A stretch of DNA of 64,000 nt from Gimesia maris (GCF_008298035.1 NZ_CP042910.1:4169001-4233000); one strand, 5' to 3'; positions 45,456 to 55,561 are shown, counted from the first letter of the stretch. Program-made: numbers and translations. Notes: generated by a model not told the origin, from the letters alone.

Positions 45456-46682
45456 CTAGATCTCCAACTCCGCATCTTCCAGTACGTGCCGCAGATCATA
45501 CATCCGCTTCCAGAGCGAGTCACTCTCACTACGCCTGCGAACCGGGCCGTCCCAGTACGCCAGCAGTCGGTCCCGATCATCCGAATTATCTTTGAAGACC
45601 ACCCCCAGCAGATATCCGGGAACCAGCGAGACGGGATCTTTCTGCGAAGCAAAGAACGCACCTTGTCGTGTGATGGCCGCAGCAACGGTCACTGCCTCGG
45701 CTGTGCTCATCACAGCTGCCGGTCGTTCCACCGACCAGCCTTCATCCGTTCGTCCGTCCCGCAGGTCACGAAATGTCGTCACCAGTATCTCCAGCAACCG
45801 CTGATCCACTTCTGGGGTTATTCCGGACTCCTGCAGGACCGCTCTGGACCGATCACCTACCAGCTGAACTTCCTGCTGCGGATCTGAAATCGGCATCACT
45901 GTTTCAAAATTGAACCGGCGTTTCAAGGCTGCCGACATTTCGGACACCCCCCGATCACGCAGGTTGGCGGTCGCGATGAGATTAAAACCCGGAGCGGCAA
46001 ATACACTGCCGGCCTCTCCACTGAGCTCGGGAATCATCAGGCGGCGTTCGCTGAGAATGCTGATCAGCGCATCCTGCACTTCAGGTAGACAGCGGGTTAT
46101 TTCTTCGATTCGCACGAGTGCCCCCTGTTTCATCCCCGTGAGCACAGGTGAAGGAACAAGTGCCTCTGGTCGTGGCCCCTGGTCGAGTAACATCGCATAG
46201 TTCCAGCCGTATCGCAGATGATCTTCACTCGCCCCCGCTGTCCCCTGAATCGTCAGGGCGCTGGTTCCGCTGATCGCTGCCGACAGCAGTTCCCCCAGCA
46301 TGCTTTTTGCCGTACCTGGCTGCCCGACGAGTAACAGTCCCCGTTCGCCTGCCAGTGTGACCACACAACGTTCTACCAGAGATCGTGGACCGACAAATTT
46401 CGCTTCCAGCTTCATTGACCTGTGGAAATCAGCGGGGAGTTTGGCTGCAGCCGGGGCGCGAATCGATTCCCCATCCGTACCACATAGAAAATCGACGACC
46501 CGCTCCGGTGAGAGCTGCCAGCCGGCAGGTCGGGGAGAAGTATCAATCGCAGACAGAAACGTCAGCTGTGCTGCATATTTTTCTTCCGCGGGCGCCTGTT
46601 GCCTGTGTGCTGTATCTGTCATCGGTGACGCTTCCGCAGACTGATCACGGTCAGACTTCCTGACTGCTTTTTTCTTTGCCAT
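45456..46682 (-). CDS. MoxR-family AAA+ ATPase (YehL-like)
   Basis: A 408-residue ATPase. Walker A is GQPGTAKS (120-127), Walker B is ALVRIEE (188-194), sensor 1 is Asn240 (IATAN), and an arginine-finger region SAALKRRF (250-257) follows. The AAA core starts at about residue 85; the first 60 residues are charged and Ala-rich. MoxR ATPases act with VWA proteins as chaperone-like pairs. It sits between the giant helper gene and the DUF5682-VWA gene, with two bases to the former and 130 to the latter. All catalytic residues look intact. Confidence 0.88.
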   Translation of the reverse strand: MAKKKAVRKSDRDQSAEASPMTDTAHRQQAPAEEKYAAQLTFLSAIDTSPRPAGWQLSPERVVDFLCGTDGESIRAPAAAKLPADFHRSMKLEAKFVGPRSLVERCVVTLAGERGLLLVGQPGTAKSMLGELLSAAISGTSALTIQGTAGASEDHLRYGWNYAMLLDQGPRPEALVPSPVLTGMKQGALVRIEEITRCLPEVQDALISILSERRLMIPELSGEAGSVFAAPGFNLIATANLRDRGVSEMSAALKRRFNFETVMPISDPQQEVQLVGDRSRAVLQESGITPEVDQRLLEILVTTFRDLRDGRTDEGWSVERPAAVMSTAEAVTVAAAITRQGAFFASQKDPVSLVPGYLLGVVFKDNSDDRDRLLAYWDGPVRRRSESDSLWKRMYDLRHVLEDAELEI

Positions 46683-46684
46683 GG

Positions 46685-49600
46685 TTATTTTTTCTTTCGG
46701 TTCCGTTTCACTTCTTCGTAACGCGGCTCATCACCGTCTTTTACTCGCTGCCAGGCTGCAGTAAATAATTCTTCAAAAGGCCTCAATACCAGCGGGACGC
46801 CAACAGGAAATGGTACCGGATACTCCAGATCCGGTTCAACCAGATGCTCGATCTTCCAGGTTTCCAGAGGCAGCAAGGGAGCTTTCAATTCGGTCCATTC
46901 ACCGGGCAGGAAGATGTTTCGCCCTGCTCGAGCCCGTTTGGCTTCCAGTACGAGTTCCTTGTCGATCAGTTCCGCTGCTGCATTTTTGATCAGGGCCAGC
47001 TTCCAGCCATTCCAGGTCCGCAGATTCACCGTCGAAGGATCGGGGAGTGCGAGCAGTTGAGCATACAAAACGGCGGCGTCTTCTGAAATCTTATATTTCT
47101 TCTGAATCTCTGCCACAACATCAGGAGCTGTCAACAGTGGATTCTGCAGCCACTGGTCCGCTTCATATCCGGAAGCGAGAATTGACTTTTCCAATTTTTT
47201 AAAGCCCGGGCTCAGTAAGAGAACCACAGTCTGCAGACTGTACTGCAGGCCTGAATAATATTCATCCTGTATTATCTGGTTTTCGATTGCGAGCAGTCGG
47301 TTCATCTCAGCAGAGCTGCTGAGCGCAGGAGGGTGAAAGGCAGTCAGCACCTGATGAATCGCATCACAGGACGCGGCGGAAATCAATTCATCATCATATC
47401 TGTAAATTGGATATTTTTTATCTTTTTTCCCTTTTCCCAGATTCTGATTCAGCCACTCCTGGGGAGTCGGTATTTTTCTCTTCTCGTCATGATTGTGCAG
47501 ATAAATAACACGTAACGGAATCAACGTTTTAGGACTGTTTAATAACTTGTGAACCTGCTTGATCAAGGGAGGCATCATGCCGCGTGCTGCATGACCCGTT
47601 GGTGTGAAGTAATGCACCAGACCAACCAGCTGAGTAATCGATTTGAGCATATCAGGTGTGATCGTGATCTGCCGTTTCTTTGCGAAGACATCCAGGTCTG
47701 GAACATTCCCGTCTTCCGTATATTCGATACGCATCTCCAGTAGCTGCAGCAATGGATCTCTCCCGGGATCAGCAGCCAGACTGAGCAGTTGCTCGTGGCT
47801 GACACGCTGCCAAGTCGACGCTTTTGCCAGTGCGGAAAGCTGTTTCTGCAGTCCGGCATCCAGGGGTAAACGCCGGGGCATACTGGTTTCCCAGGTCTCG
47901 ATCAGCGAATCAAAAGCTTCTGTATGATCTTCCGCAAAGGGCGCGGCAGCGTTACAGGCGACCAGGGACCGGCAAAGCTGGTTGAACAGATCCTGGTTCA
48001 TGTTTTGCAATGACTGTTTGGCAGCGCTGACTTCCGTGACTTTCAATCCCAAAGCTTTGCGGATCTCGGAAGGCATGAAATTATTCGCATACGCGTCCAT
48101 CTTCAAGCCTGCCAGCCAGATCAAAGCAATTTCCGCGGGTGTCACCCCCAGTCGCTCGGCAATCGTTTTTAATTCCGAACTGGAAGGTAATGCGAGCCCT
48201 TCTTGTTTTCGTGCGGCTTGGATGAATTCAGCTGTTTCTTCGAAACCGAGATCCGGTTTCAAGTCACGGATATTCTCCACTTTCATTCCAGGAGGTTTGC
48301 CGGGAGTCCTGGCTGTCGAGTAACGCAGAATTTCATAAGGCATTTCGTTATAGCGTAAACATTCCAGGACGATAAACTGGTCTTTCCCCTTTTCCAGTGT
48401 GTAGGACGCGCCCCCCTCGACGTCAACATCATAACCGCCATACTGTTTCAGCTTTGCTTTGGCAGGACAACCTTGCATGATACTGAATTTGCCCGGCAGC
48501 GAGGCCAGATTCAGCTCATTCCAGAATTCAAGAAATTCAATCCAGAGAATCTCAACATTCTCTTTTGATTCCAGATTTGAGGCAGCCGCCCGCCAGTAGG
48601 CGCGCCAACTTTGTAAAGCTAAGTCATTTAATAAGGTGAACCAGATCACTGGACAACCGGGGAGATCGCTCCCCGTTGACTCTCCCTTCAGAAATGCCGC
48701 CACGGCACTCAAATGCTTTTTCAGCGAAGCCCCCTCCTGGTGGAGACCATAATAATTAGTGCGAGGCAGATTCCAGGAAATACCAGCCGCTTCAATCGCC
48801 TGATCCTCTTTAGCAGTTGAGCCGAAATCTTCCTTTTCTGAACTCTCAATCAGGTCTGTCAGATTATCTTGAAAAGCTTTGATATTCATCGCAGCCTGGG
48901 CAATGTTGCCTGCCACTCCGGTCAGTAACCGCTCCGGTGCCTCAGGCAGCCATTTTGTTAACTCAGAATGCAGCTGTGGAAACTGGAGTTCTTCAACTTG
49001 GATTTCTTTTTTATTTTTCTGTTTCAGCTCTTTTTTAATTTGATCCAGATCCAGATTGACCGCCTGCAGGAGTTTTTTACACTGATCCAGACTGGTTTGA
49101 CGTAATTTACGCGAAGAAGCCATATGTCGAGGCTGCATCAAATGCCAGAACGTGATCGGCAGCAGCACACTCTGACCGGCGGCAAACCCAAAATGAAAGG
49201 GCTGCAGGCGCGCAACCACTGTTGTGCCTGTCGGATCCCACACACAACAGGCTCCACCGCGAGTGTCACCTTGCGCAGACACAGGTAGAAACGCGTCACC
49301 TCCCGGCTGTTTTAATAATCCAATAGGAGCCTGAGTGCCGTTATGACCATCGATCAAAGGTTGATCCCAGCGACGGCCATCAATCCCTTCTCCGTAATAA
49401 GTACCATCACTGCGTTGGACTGCTTTCCAGCCCAGCATACCACCCTGCGTGCCCAAAGGCGTGTGCTCAGTTCCCACAGGAGCGGGCAGCAACTCCGAGA
49501 ACAAGTACTCTGTCTTTTCCTTATTCTCTGTTTCAAACCAGGCCGGCAGACTCGCGCGAATTTCAGCACCTGTCTCCGGATTGACTTCCAGCAACTTCGA

Positions 49601-51757
49601 CTGGTATTCACTCGTTTCATAATCGAACTCCTGCGTGAACCGCCAGAACCGATCACCATCGTGGAAAAACCGCATTCCCATCGGAGGTTGCTTGTCTCCC
49701 GCATGAACGATTCGATTTCCCCGAAACGCACCACCATCCGGCATCTGAACCGAAAGATGTTCTCGGGGATTACCCAGTGAAAAGTTGATGGAGTACGTTT
49801 TTTCGGGGTTGCTCGACCAGTAAAAATAATCTGACCAGGATGTATCCCGGTAGCCAACCGCCAGATCTTCGCCAACCACCTCTATTCCTTGAACGTGGCA
49901 GTTGGCAGGAATCCGTAGTTCGTGCTTTTTGATTCTCCCGTCACCTGAGATCACATAAGCATGAGTGCTGTCATTCAAAACGATGGCAGGAAAAGTCAAT
50001 GAGCAACAATGGACTCGATACGAATCGAGTTCCAGTTTGAGTTGATTTTCTTCGATCACCTGTTCCAATGCAGGCAGACCATACTCATCAATCACTCCTG
50101 CCTGCAGGGTCTTTTGAATGACTTCTGTCGGATCAAAATCGGCAAGACGTTTGGACAGATCGGGAAACAGTCTTAACGTATCCGGCCACAGGGTCTTTTG
50201 CAGCCGGACGCTGATATCGATAAAGCTGGCCAGTCCACTCTGTTCCAACTGATCAATCATTTCTGACGTGTGTTCGCGCCACAATCCCAGAATTCCCGGA
50301 CGGTCGCCGGCTGCCTGGGGAAAGAACTGGTGTTCGGCGGTGATTCGATATCCCCCCAGCACCCGCTCCCCCGGGCGTGGTATGAGAGCAGAATCCAGAT
50401 CGTTCAGAATGACAGCGCGAAACCGCTCATCTTGACCGGCATACACAATATCCTGATTTCGAAATTCGTGTGCATTATCGATCTCAAGCCAGCCCAGAAA
50501 GGAAATGGAACAACCTCCCACAGGATCTGCGACGGGAATCCCATTCGCCAGAGCCGCTTCGAGCAGGTCCACATCAATACTGCGACCCCGATAGCGGCCG
50601 CTTACCTGCAAAGGTAAAGGAGTCTGTTCCTGATTTAAACGAGGTATCAGTTTTCTGAACATCTCCAGGATTTGATTCGATGCGGGTACCTGTTCCCCAA
50701 TCAGCCGCCCCAGCCAGATCGCGATTGGCTCGCCCAGTGGTGGTGCCCCCTGATATTGATCTTCCCAGAGAAATTCAAGTACGCCCCATTGTTCCAGCAG
50801 TTCCAGCCAGACATCCGTTTTACTTTCATAATAGCGATCGGCTTCCGGCTTGGTCTGCTGCAAAAGTGCAATGGCAAATGCAGGTTTCCGCGCTACGATC
50901 CGTTGACTATGCTTACTGCAGGACTTCCAGAACTGCATCGAAGCCCGGCCCATAGCAGGGGCTTCAACAATCTCTTCCAGCCACTGCTCCAGTTCCGTAT
51001 CGACATCCAAATCAGCGGCTTTCGCCAGCTTGATAAAATCTTTCGGCAGATTCGCCCACGGCGCCATTCCGCCACGCGTTCGTCGCACACATAAATCCTG
51101 AAAGATCTGAAAGGCCTCTTCTGCAGGGTACTGGTCTGAGAGATCCTGCGAATATTCAGACAACGCTTTTCCCGCCAGGCAGCCGGAAAGTACAAACTCT
51201 AAAACGACATCGCGGCGGCGCTCCCGATCTGATTCCAGAGCATGCACGCGTTCTGCTTCCAGAGACTTATTTAAAGACCGCGCGGCATAGGTCTGATTAC
51301 CGAGATCTTTATAGGTTCTCCCTACCTCTTCCCAGTAAGGAGGTAGAAAATGTCGGGCAGAACGCCCCAGTTCCCGGGCAATTTCCACATACGCATCCCA
51401 GGCATGTCCCGGTTTGGATTTTGCCCTGCGAGCCGTCCCCTTCATCTGTTTGACCAGGTCCAGAGCAAACCGGGCATTCTCCGGATCATTGATCAATGCC
51501 CAGGCCGCGAATCCCAGGCTCCCTCGCTGCTGCACTCCCACTGCCTGAGAAATCTCCGGTGGTTCAAAGCCCAGAAAATCCATCGCCAGATCTTCCGCTT
51601 CACCCAGTCGCTCAGACGCCAGTCGGATGACAGGTCGACCATTGAGTGCCGGATGCTGATAGCTGCGCGCAACAATCGATTCTGTGGTCACCTCATCTGC
51701 CTTGGTTTTTATCGGCAGAAGTCCCCCAGCGGCTAATTTAATGGTTGTCGTACTCAT
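46685..51757 (-). CDS. Large MoxR-system partner with beta-propeller-like core
   Basis: A 1,690-residue protein with no family I can name securely. Residues ~1-500 are helical and TPR/HEAT-like (ARELGRSARHFLPPYWEEVG, then YAARSLNKSLEAE). Residues ~590-900 have repeated beta strands with Gly/Asp turns and aromatic residues (GDGRIKKHELRIP, YGEGIDGRRWDQPL), which resembles a beta-propeller. The remainder is helical. Proteins of this size with a propeller core occur beside MoxR-VWA gene sets. The start overlaps the upstream gene's stop by four bases (ATGA) and two bases separate it from the MoxR gene. Cytoplasmic; a sensor or scaffold role is inferred. Confidence 0.6.
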   Translation of the reverse strand: MSTTTIKLAAGGLLPIKTKADEVTTESIVARSYQHPALNGRPVIRLASERLGEAEDLAMDFLGFEPPEISQAVGVQQRGSLGFAAWALINDPENARFALDLVKQMKGTARRAKSKPGHAWDAYVEIARELGRSARHFLPPYWEEVGRTYKDLGNQTYAARSLNKSLEAERVHALESDRERRRDVVLEFVLSGCLAGKALSEYSQDLSDQYPAEEAFQIFQDLCVRRTRGGMAPWANLPKDFIKLAKAADLDVDTELEQWLEEIVEAPAMGRASMQFWKSCSKHSQRIVARKPAFAIALLQQTKPEADRYYESKTDVWLELLEQWGVLEFLWEDQYQGAPPLGEPIAIWLGRLIGEQVPASNQILEMFRKLIPRLNQEQTPLPLQVSGRYRGRSIDVDLLEAALANGIPVADPVGGCSISFLGWLEIDNAHEFRNQDIVYAGQDERFRAVILNDLDSALIPRPGERVLGGYRITAEHQFFPQAAGDRPGILGLWREHTSEMIDQLEQSGLASFIDISVRLQKTLWPDTLRLFPDLSKRLADFDPTEVIQKTLQAGVIDEYGLPALEQVIEENQLKLELDSYRVHCCSLTFPAIVLNDSTHAYVISGDGRIKKHELRIPANCHVQGIEVVGEDLAVGYRDTSWSDYFYWSSNPEKTYSINFSLGNPREHLSVQMPDGGAFRGNRIVHAGDKQPPMGMRFFHDGDRFWRFTQEFDYETSEYQSKLLEVNPETGAEIRASLPAWFETENKEKTEYLFSELLPAPVGTEHTPLGTQGGMLGWKAVQRSDGTYYGEGIDGRRWDQPLIDGHNGTQAPIGLLKQPGGDAFLPVSAQGDTRGGACCVWDPTGTTVVARLQPFHFGFAAGQSVLLPITFWHLMQPRHMASSRKLRQTSLDQCKKLLQAVNLDLDQIKKELKQKNKKEIQVEELQFPQLHSELTKWLPEAPERLLTGVAGNIAQAAMNIKAFQDNLTDLIESSEKEDFGSTAKEDQAIEAAGISWNLPRTNYYGLHQEGASLKKHLSAVAAFLKGESTGSDLPGCPVIWFTLLNDLALQSWRAYWRAAASNLESKENVEILWIEFLEFWNELNLASLPGKFSIMQGCPAKAKLKQYGGYDVDVEGGASYTLEKGKDQFIVLECLRYNEMPYEILRYSTARTPGKPPGMKVENIRDLKPDLGFEETAEFIQAARKQEGLALPSSSELKTIAERLGVTPAEIALIWLAGLKMDAYANNFMPSEIRKALGLKVTEVSAAKQSLQNMNQDLFNQLCRSLVACNAAAPFAEDHTEAFDSLIETWETSMPRRLPLDAGLQKQLSALAKASTWQRVSHEQLLSLAADPGRDPLLQLLEMRIEYTEDGNVPDLDVFAKKRQITITPDMLKSITQLVGLVHYFTPTGHAARGMMPPLIKQVHKLLNSPKTLIPLRVIYLHNHDEKRKIPTPQEWLNQNLGKGKKDKKYPIYRYDDELISAASCDAIHQVLTAFHPPALSSSAEMNRLLAIENQIIQDEYYSGLQYSLQTVVLLLSPGFKKLEKSILASGYEADQWLQNPLLTAPDVVAEIQKKYKISEDAAVLYAQLLALPDPSTVNLRTWNGWKLALIKNAAAELIDKELVLEAKRARAGRNIFLPGEWTELKAPLLPLETWKIEHLVEPDLEYPVPFPVGVPLVLRPFEELFTAAWQRVKDGDEPRYEEVKRNRKKK

Positions 51758-52674
51758 GAGTTGTCAATTTCTTCTTTCTCAACCTGACGCTTGGCGTAAA
51801 TTTGTGAAGCCATCAGCATCCCTTCGCTGAAGGTCACCGGTCCCACATCCTCTATCTTCTGCGGAACCTGTTCCTCGTTCACGAAAATCAATTCTCCCGT
51901 AGATGTTTCCGACTCGGGATATTCGTCTCCCACCCAGAACCGCGCTTCCAGCGGGATGGAGTTCTCCCAGATTTTGTTGCAGGCATAACCACCTCTCACC
52001 GGATTTCCCAGGCGTTTACAAAGGGACGTTACAAAATTGAGTTGCGCGAATCGCCCCCCCTGAAAATCCGTGATGCGTGTTAGATCCTGTTGTGCTGCGG
52101 TCGCAGAAAAGACGGTGCGGAACAGTTGATTGATCGCCTGTGAAAATTTGAGATCAACGGAAATTTCGCGTAAATCTTCCAGACCATCAATCAGAATCGG
52201 ATGCGGAATCAAAATCTGGGCAGCTTTGATCCATTGGGTTTCACCGTCGCGGTCGACAACGCCTATTCCCTTTTTCGCCACCACATCTCGCAGCAGCCCG
52301 GTCTGCTCAGTATTCGCCTTGCCCTTGGCATCCAGTGGGGTCACGACCATATTGCGTAATGCGTCGGACCAGACAGGGTCAGCCCAGACTGCTTCTACCG
52401 CATCGCGGGGTACCGGCAGTGATCGCAGCATCCAGGTTTCGATGCGGTGTTGACATTCCATTTCATGATCGGCCAGCCACTCGCACAGCGCCAAAAGCTG
52501 CTCGGCCAGTTCTGTTTCTTTGAGCCACTTGGGCACGGCACTTAATTTTTTCCCTTTCGGATTGCGACAAACCAGTTTTCCCCGGTGTACTCCTAATGCA
52601 TATTCTTTTTCTGCATCCAGCCAGGAGATATCTTCGATCGCTTTGCTTTTGACGCTCGATTCCGCAGCCGCCAT
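51754..52674 (-). CDS. DUF4132-like protein (YehI/MolR-related)
   Basis: A 306-residue protein resembling DUF4132: LVCRNPKGKKLSAVPKWLK, AVWADPVWSDALRNMVV, the ILIPHPILI strand followed by LKFSQAINQLFR (compare the hP...FxQxxR pattern), and ATAAQQDLTRITDFQG. DUF4132 is found in E. coli YehI and MolR, encoded close to yehLMPQ. Its function is unknown. It is the first gene of the operon; a GGGAG site lies nine bases before the ATG. It may have been split from the large protein downstream, because the two overlap by only four bases. Confidence 0.6.
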   Translation of the reverse strand: MAAAESSVKSKAIEDISWLDAEKEYALGVHRGKLVCRNPKGKKLSAVPKWLKETELAEQLLALCEWLADHEMECQHRIETWMLRSLPVPRDAVEAVWADPVWSDALRNMVVTPLDAKGKANTEQTGLLRDVVAKKGIGVVDRDGETQWIKAAQILIPHPILIDGLEDLREISVDLKFSQAINQLFRTVFSATAAQQDLTRITDFQGGRFAQLNFVTSLCKRLGNPVRGGYACNKIWENSIPLEARFWVGDEYPESETSTGELIFVNEEQVPQKIEDVGPVTFSEGMLMASQIYAKRQVEKEEIDNS

Positions 52675-52916
52675 ACCTGTCGACTCCCAGTAAGAGAAGA
52701 TTGGTCCATATCAGATGTGAATAGAGAACATTATGACCATATTTACATCTGCAGAGCAACTCACCTCTTTTACCGGAAGTCCGATATTTCCACTTTCATG
52801 GAATCTCAAACAGTTTTGCCACTTTTCAGTTCTAAATGGTCTGAAGCCACTCACTCCGTTGCCGAAGATTTCAGCATTCAACAAGAACTTGAATCAGAAG
52901 ACGCCATCAGGCGTGC

Positions 52917-53011
52917 CGGTGTTTAAGCCGTGGAAGACTGCTCAACCGACCAAACTGCAACCGTTCAGACCGGCACAGCCTGCGAAGATCGTGATGACGA
53001 GTCGCAAGTAG
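52917..53011 (+). pseudogene. Coding tail remnant, right copy
   Basis: It reads VPVFKPWKTAQPTKLQPF and continues to MTSRK and a TAG at 53011. It is the better-preserved partner of the tail at 39367 and could be the C-terminus of a gene whose body has been lost. No start or domain can be seen upstream in this frame. Confidence 0.45.
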
Positions 53012-53014
53012 GAA

Positions 53015-53479
53015 TTAGCTGCTGGTCAATTCGGAGTCGACATCTGCCAACATGTTGACGAGACTCCGGGGACAAGGGGAATCGACAAACATTTCCGCAA
53101 TGGAAAACGGGGCGATCATCGCATTTTGATTCGGGATGCCTGAGAACCTACCCACGACGTAACGAAGAAAGTAGCGAGTATCTGGAACTTCATTCAAGTA
53201 CCAACACCCACCATGCCTCTGCACGAGCCACTCTCCGATGAAGTAGCCAATCCGAGTCAGAATCCAAGTTCTGTCTTCACCGTCAATTTGCTGAGATTCC
53301 ATGTACTGACTAATAGCAGGCAGAAATGTATTTGCCTCGACCAGCACCATCGGAGCATTTGGCAACTCTAGGCGTTGGATGAAATCCGTTAGCACAGGCA
53401 TTCGTTCTTCGAGGAACGAATCAAACTGCGTCTTTCGTCGACCAAGATCAGCCATTTCCAGTTGTGTAAGTTCTCGCAT
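53015..53479 (-). CDS. Immunity protein, cassette 1
   Basis: A 154-residue protein from the ATG at 53479, preceded by a TAGGAATT ribosome binding site; a longer reading would overlap the toxin gene. It starts 15 bases after the toxin stop, the expected cognate position. It is acidic and alpha/beta (LGRRKTQFDSFLEERMPVLT, then YFIGEWLVQRHGGCWYLNE). The GEWLVQRHGGCW motif recalls SUFU/DUF-type immunity folds of small bacterial inhibitors, but I cannot name the family. Cytoplasmic. Confidence 0.6.
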   Translation of the reverse strand: MRELTQLEMADLGRRKTQFDSFLEERMPVLTDFIQRLELPNAPMVLVEANTFLPAISQYMESQQIDGEDRTWILTRIGYFIGEWLVQRHGGCWYLNEVPDTRYFLRYVVGRFSGIPNQNAMIAPFSIAEMFVDSPCPRSLVNMLADVDSELTSS

Positions 53480-53493
53480 TTCAATTCCTACCG

Positions 53494-54759
53494 TCACTGA
53501 TGGGTGACAGATACGTTCCGGTTTTGACGTAAGAAGCCAAGCAGTTCCTGTGAGGGCGGAGAATCCAGAAACATCCAACGTGGATCGTAGTCTGGAACGT
53601 TATTTCGCAACCAAACATCCTTCTGGATTTGCTGGCGAATATGATCCGACAGCGGCACTGTCTGCCGCTGGGGTACACCGCTCACAGTGCGCCACTGGCC
53701 ATACGTCTTCAATTCGCCAGCAAGAACTCCGCCTGATGGAAGGTCAACTGGTGCATCAACATAACGCCCACCCGTGCCGGTAACGGGAAAATGTCGTTGC
53801 CCCGCAGAACCATACAACTCTTGAACATACTGCTCACCCGCTTGCCATTTGGCAGGCTGTCGCATGTTGCGAATCTGGCTAAGCGTATGCGTCGTAGGTT
53901 GGTGTGTTAGACGAAGCGGCTGTTGAATTGTTGCTGGGGCATTTAAGTCAATGTAGTTACCATCAGGTAAACCGATTTTTGTGACTAAATCACAGTCACT
54001 CACATTATGCACCAGCAGGCCGGAATTGGTTACGCTGTAGACGTGTTCGCCGGCGACTTCCAGGTTGTAGACTGGCTCAGGGCCTGCGCGGATTTCGATC
54101 GAGGTGATGCGGACGGTTCTACCGACCGCTGACCGCAAACGTTCGCCGGGTTGCAGCTGGTCGGAATGCACGAAGGCTTGCCGGTCTTCGCTCCAGATCG
54201 GATGCCCGGCAGTCACGCCGATCGGGTCGGCTTCCCCTTCCACATAAATGTTGAGGACGTTCTTCGCGACGTTCCTAAACGTCGAAAGCACGACCGGCCC
54301 GTCACCCGGATCGATGGGCGGACAGGCGGCGATCGACAGCACTTCCGCCGGCCCCACCACATGCAGTTCGGGCATGCTGAGCTCAATCACCGCCCCCGGC
54401 TGCGCACGGTGCCGACGGATCCAGCTTAAAGGCCGCAACAATTCCGCTTCAAAATAGCTGCCGTCTTCTTTCAGCATCCGCACCGACAACAGCCGCCAAC
54501 CTTTCGGCGTGGGGTCAACAGTCGCTTCCGTTTGAATCCGAATCGGATTCCGCCCGACCACCCGCATTCCGGGCCGCATCTGTTGAATCGGCGTCGTCAC
54601 CACCCGCGGCGGTGTGACAGCCGGGCTCAAAGCCGCCTGCGCAGAAGGCACCATCGACGCATCGGCACCGCCAATCAGTCCCGTTCCCGCTTTCCAGAAA
54701 CAGAAACCGGTGAAGAGTAGGCAACTAATAATGGCTAGTTTTCGAGAGATGTCAGGCAT
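53494..54759 (-). CDS. Hint-toxin cassette 1 with PD-(D/E)xK nuclease tip
   Basis: A 421-residue protein. Residues ~6-30 are a hydrophobic anchor or signal. Residues ~54-252 are a Hint module: TTPIQQMRPGMRVVGRNP, the TAGHPIWS motif (183-190) and EHVYSVTNSGLLVHN ending at 252. No Hint nucleophile Cys precedes the TTPI segment, unlike the giant protein. Residues ~253-421 are the toxin: Glu309 (AGEQYV), Asp335 (RYVDAPVDL), Glu349-x-Lys351 (GELKTYGQW), then a conserved SDHIRQQIQKD helix, which fits a restriction-endonuclease-like nuclease. The immunity gene follows 14 bases after the stop. Confidence 0.75.
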   Translation of the reverse strand: MPDISRKLAIISCLLFTGFCFWKAGTGLIGGADASMVPSAQAALSPAVTPPRVVTTPIQQMRPGMRVVGRNPIRIQTEATVDPTPKGWRLLSVRMLKEDGSYFEAELLRPLSWIRRHRAQPGAVIELSMPELHVVGPAEVLSIAACPPIDPGDGPVVLSTFRNVAKNVLNIYVEGEADPIGVTAGHPIWSEDRQAFVHSDQLQPGERLRSAVGRTVRITSIEIRAGPEPVYNLEVAGEHVYSVTNSGLLVHNVSDCDLVTKIGLPDGNYIDLNAPATIQQPLRLTHQPTTHTLSQIRNMRQPAKWQAGEQYVQELYGSAGQRHFPVTGTGGRYVDAPVDLPSGGVLAGELKTYGQWRTVSGVPQRQTVPLSDHIRQQIQKDVWLRNNVPDYDPRWMFLDSPPSQELLGFLRQNRNVSVTHQ

Positions 54760-54987
54760 GGGTACGTTTCACTATTCCGTGAGCAGCATATATCCTGCTG
54801 AAGATTTCCTCATTTGAAAAATGATGTCTAATTGCTATCCCAGAGACATCTGATTCAATCTGAGTGTACTGATTCCTCGTTCTGTCTGCTAATTCTCATC
54901 TCCATATTCTTTGTTAAGCGTACTTCAGAATGTTTTGTTTTCAACACCGACACACATATGGTTAACTTGCAGGTTGCATAATAGTTT

Positions 54988-55392
54988 TTATTTCGTTCGA
55001 TATTTAACTAGAACATAACTACCGCCTGACTTGGAATCTGAAATGGATTCAACTTCCCCCCATGAAAATCGATATGGTTCTAAACCAAGATCTGCGTAAA
55101 GGATTTTATTATGTTTCGATTTCTTTTCATGTTCTTCATATTTTGACCAAGATGACCAAGAAGATTCTGGCGACTTCAAATAAATTGTCACAGTGGAGAG
55201 CCGGTTATTGGAAAACGAAAGATTAAGACCAATTTGAGAGTTCGTATCTACCTGAAGCGTGACATAGTCATTATTCTTGACAAGAACTTTTGAACTTATA
55301 CCAAGTGTTGATTTTGAAAAACTGCTCAAAGTAGTCGATGGACTTACCCGAACATTCCCAATTTCGATTTCTCCATTCACTTTATTAATCAT
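54988..55392 (-). CDS. Hypothetical protein between cassettes 1 and 2
   Basis: A 134-residue beta-rich protein (GEIEIGNVRVSPSTTLSSF, then LNLSFSNNRLSTVTIYLKSP, ending SYVLVKYRTK). It is A+T-rich like the immunity genes and lies 170 bases after the cassette 2 immunity gene on the same strand. It could be a second immunity protein, retained from a displaced toxin, or the inhibitor of cassette 2 itself. I recognise no family. Confidence 0.5.
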   Translation of the reverse strand: MINKVNGEIEIGNVRVSPSTTLSSFSKSTLGISSKVLVKNNDYVTLQVDTNSQIGLNLSFSNNRLSTVTIYLKSPESSWSSWSKYEEHEKKSKHNKILYADLGLEPYRFSWGEVESISDSKSGGSYVLVKYRTK

Positions 55393-55561
55393 AAATCTAC
55401 TTAATTGGGATACTATACAGAGGTCGTAGTGGACTTCCCCTTCCTGTGCCAGTTTACTTATGATCTGCAGCCAAGTTGTTTGGGCATGGGAGTCGAACGC
55501 GCTATCGTCATACTTTGGATTAACCGCTCAATGTACGGTTCCTTTATTGGTTACATAATAA

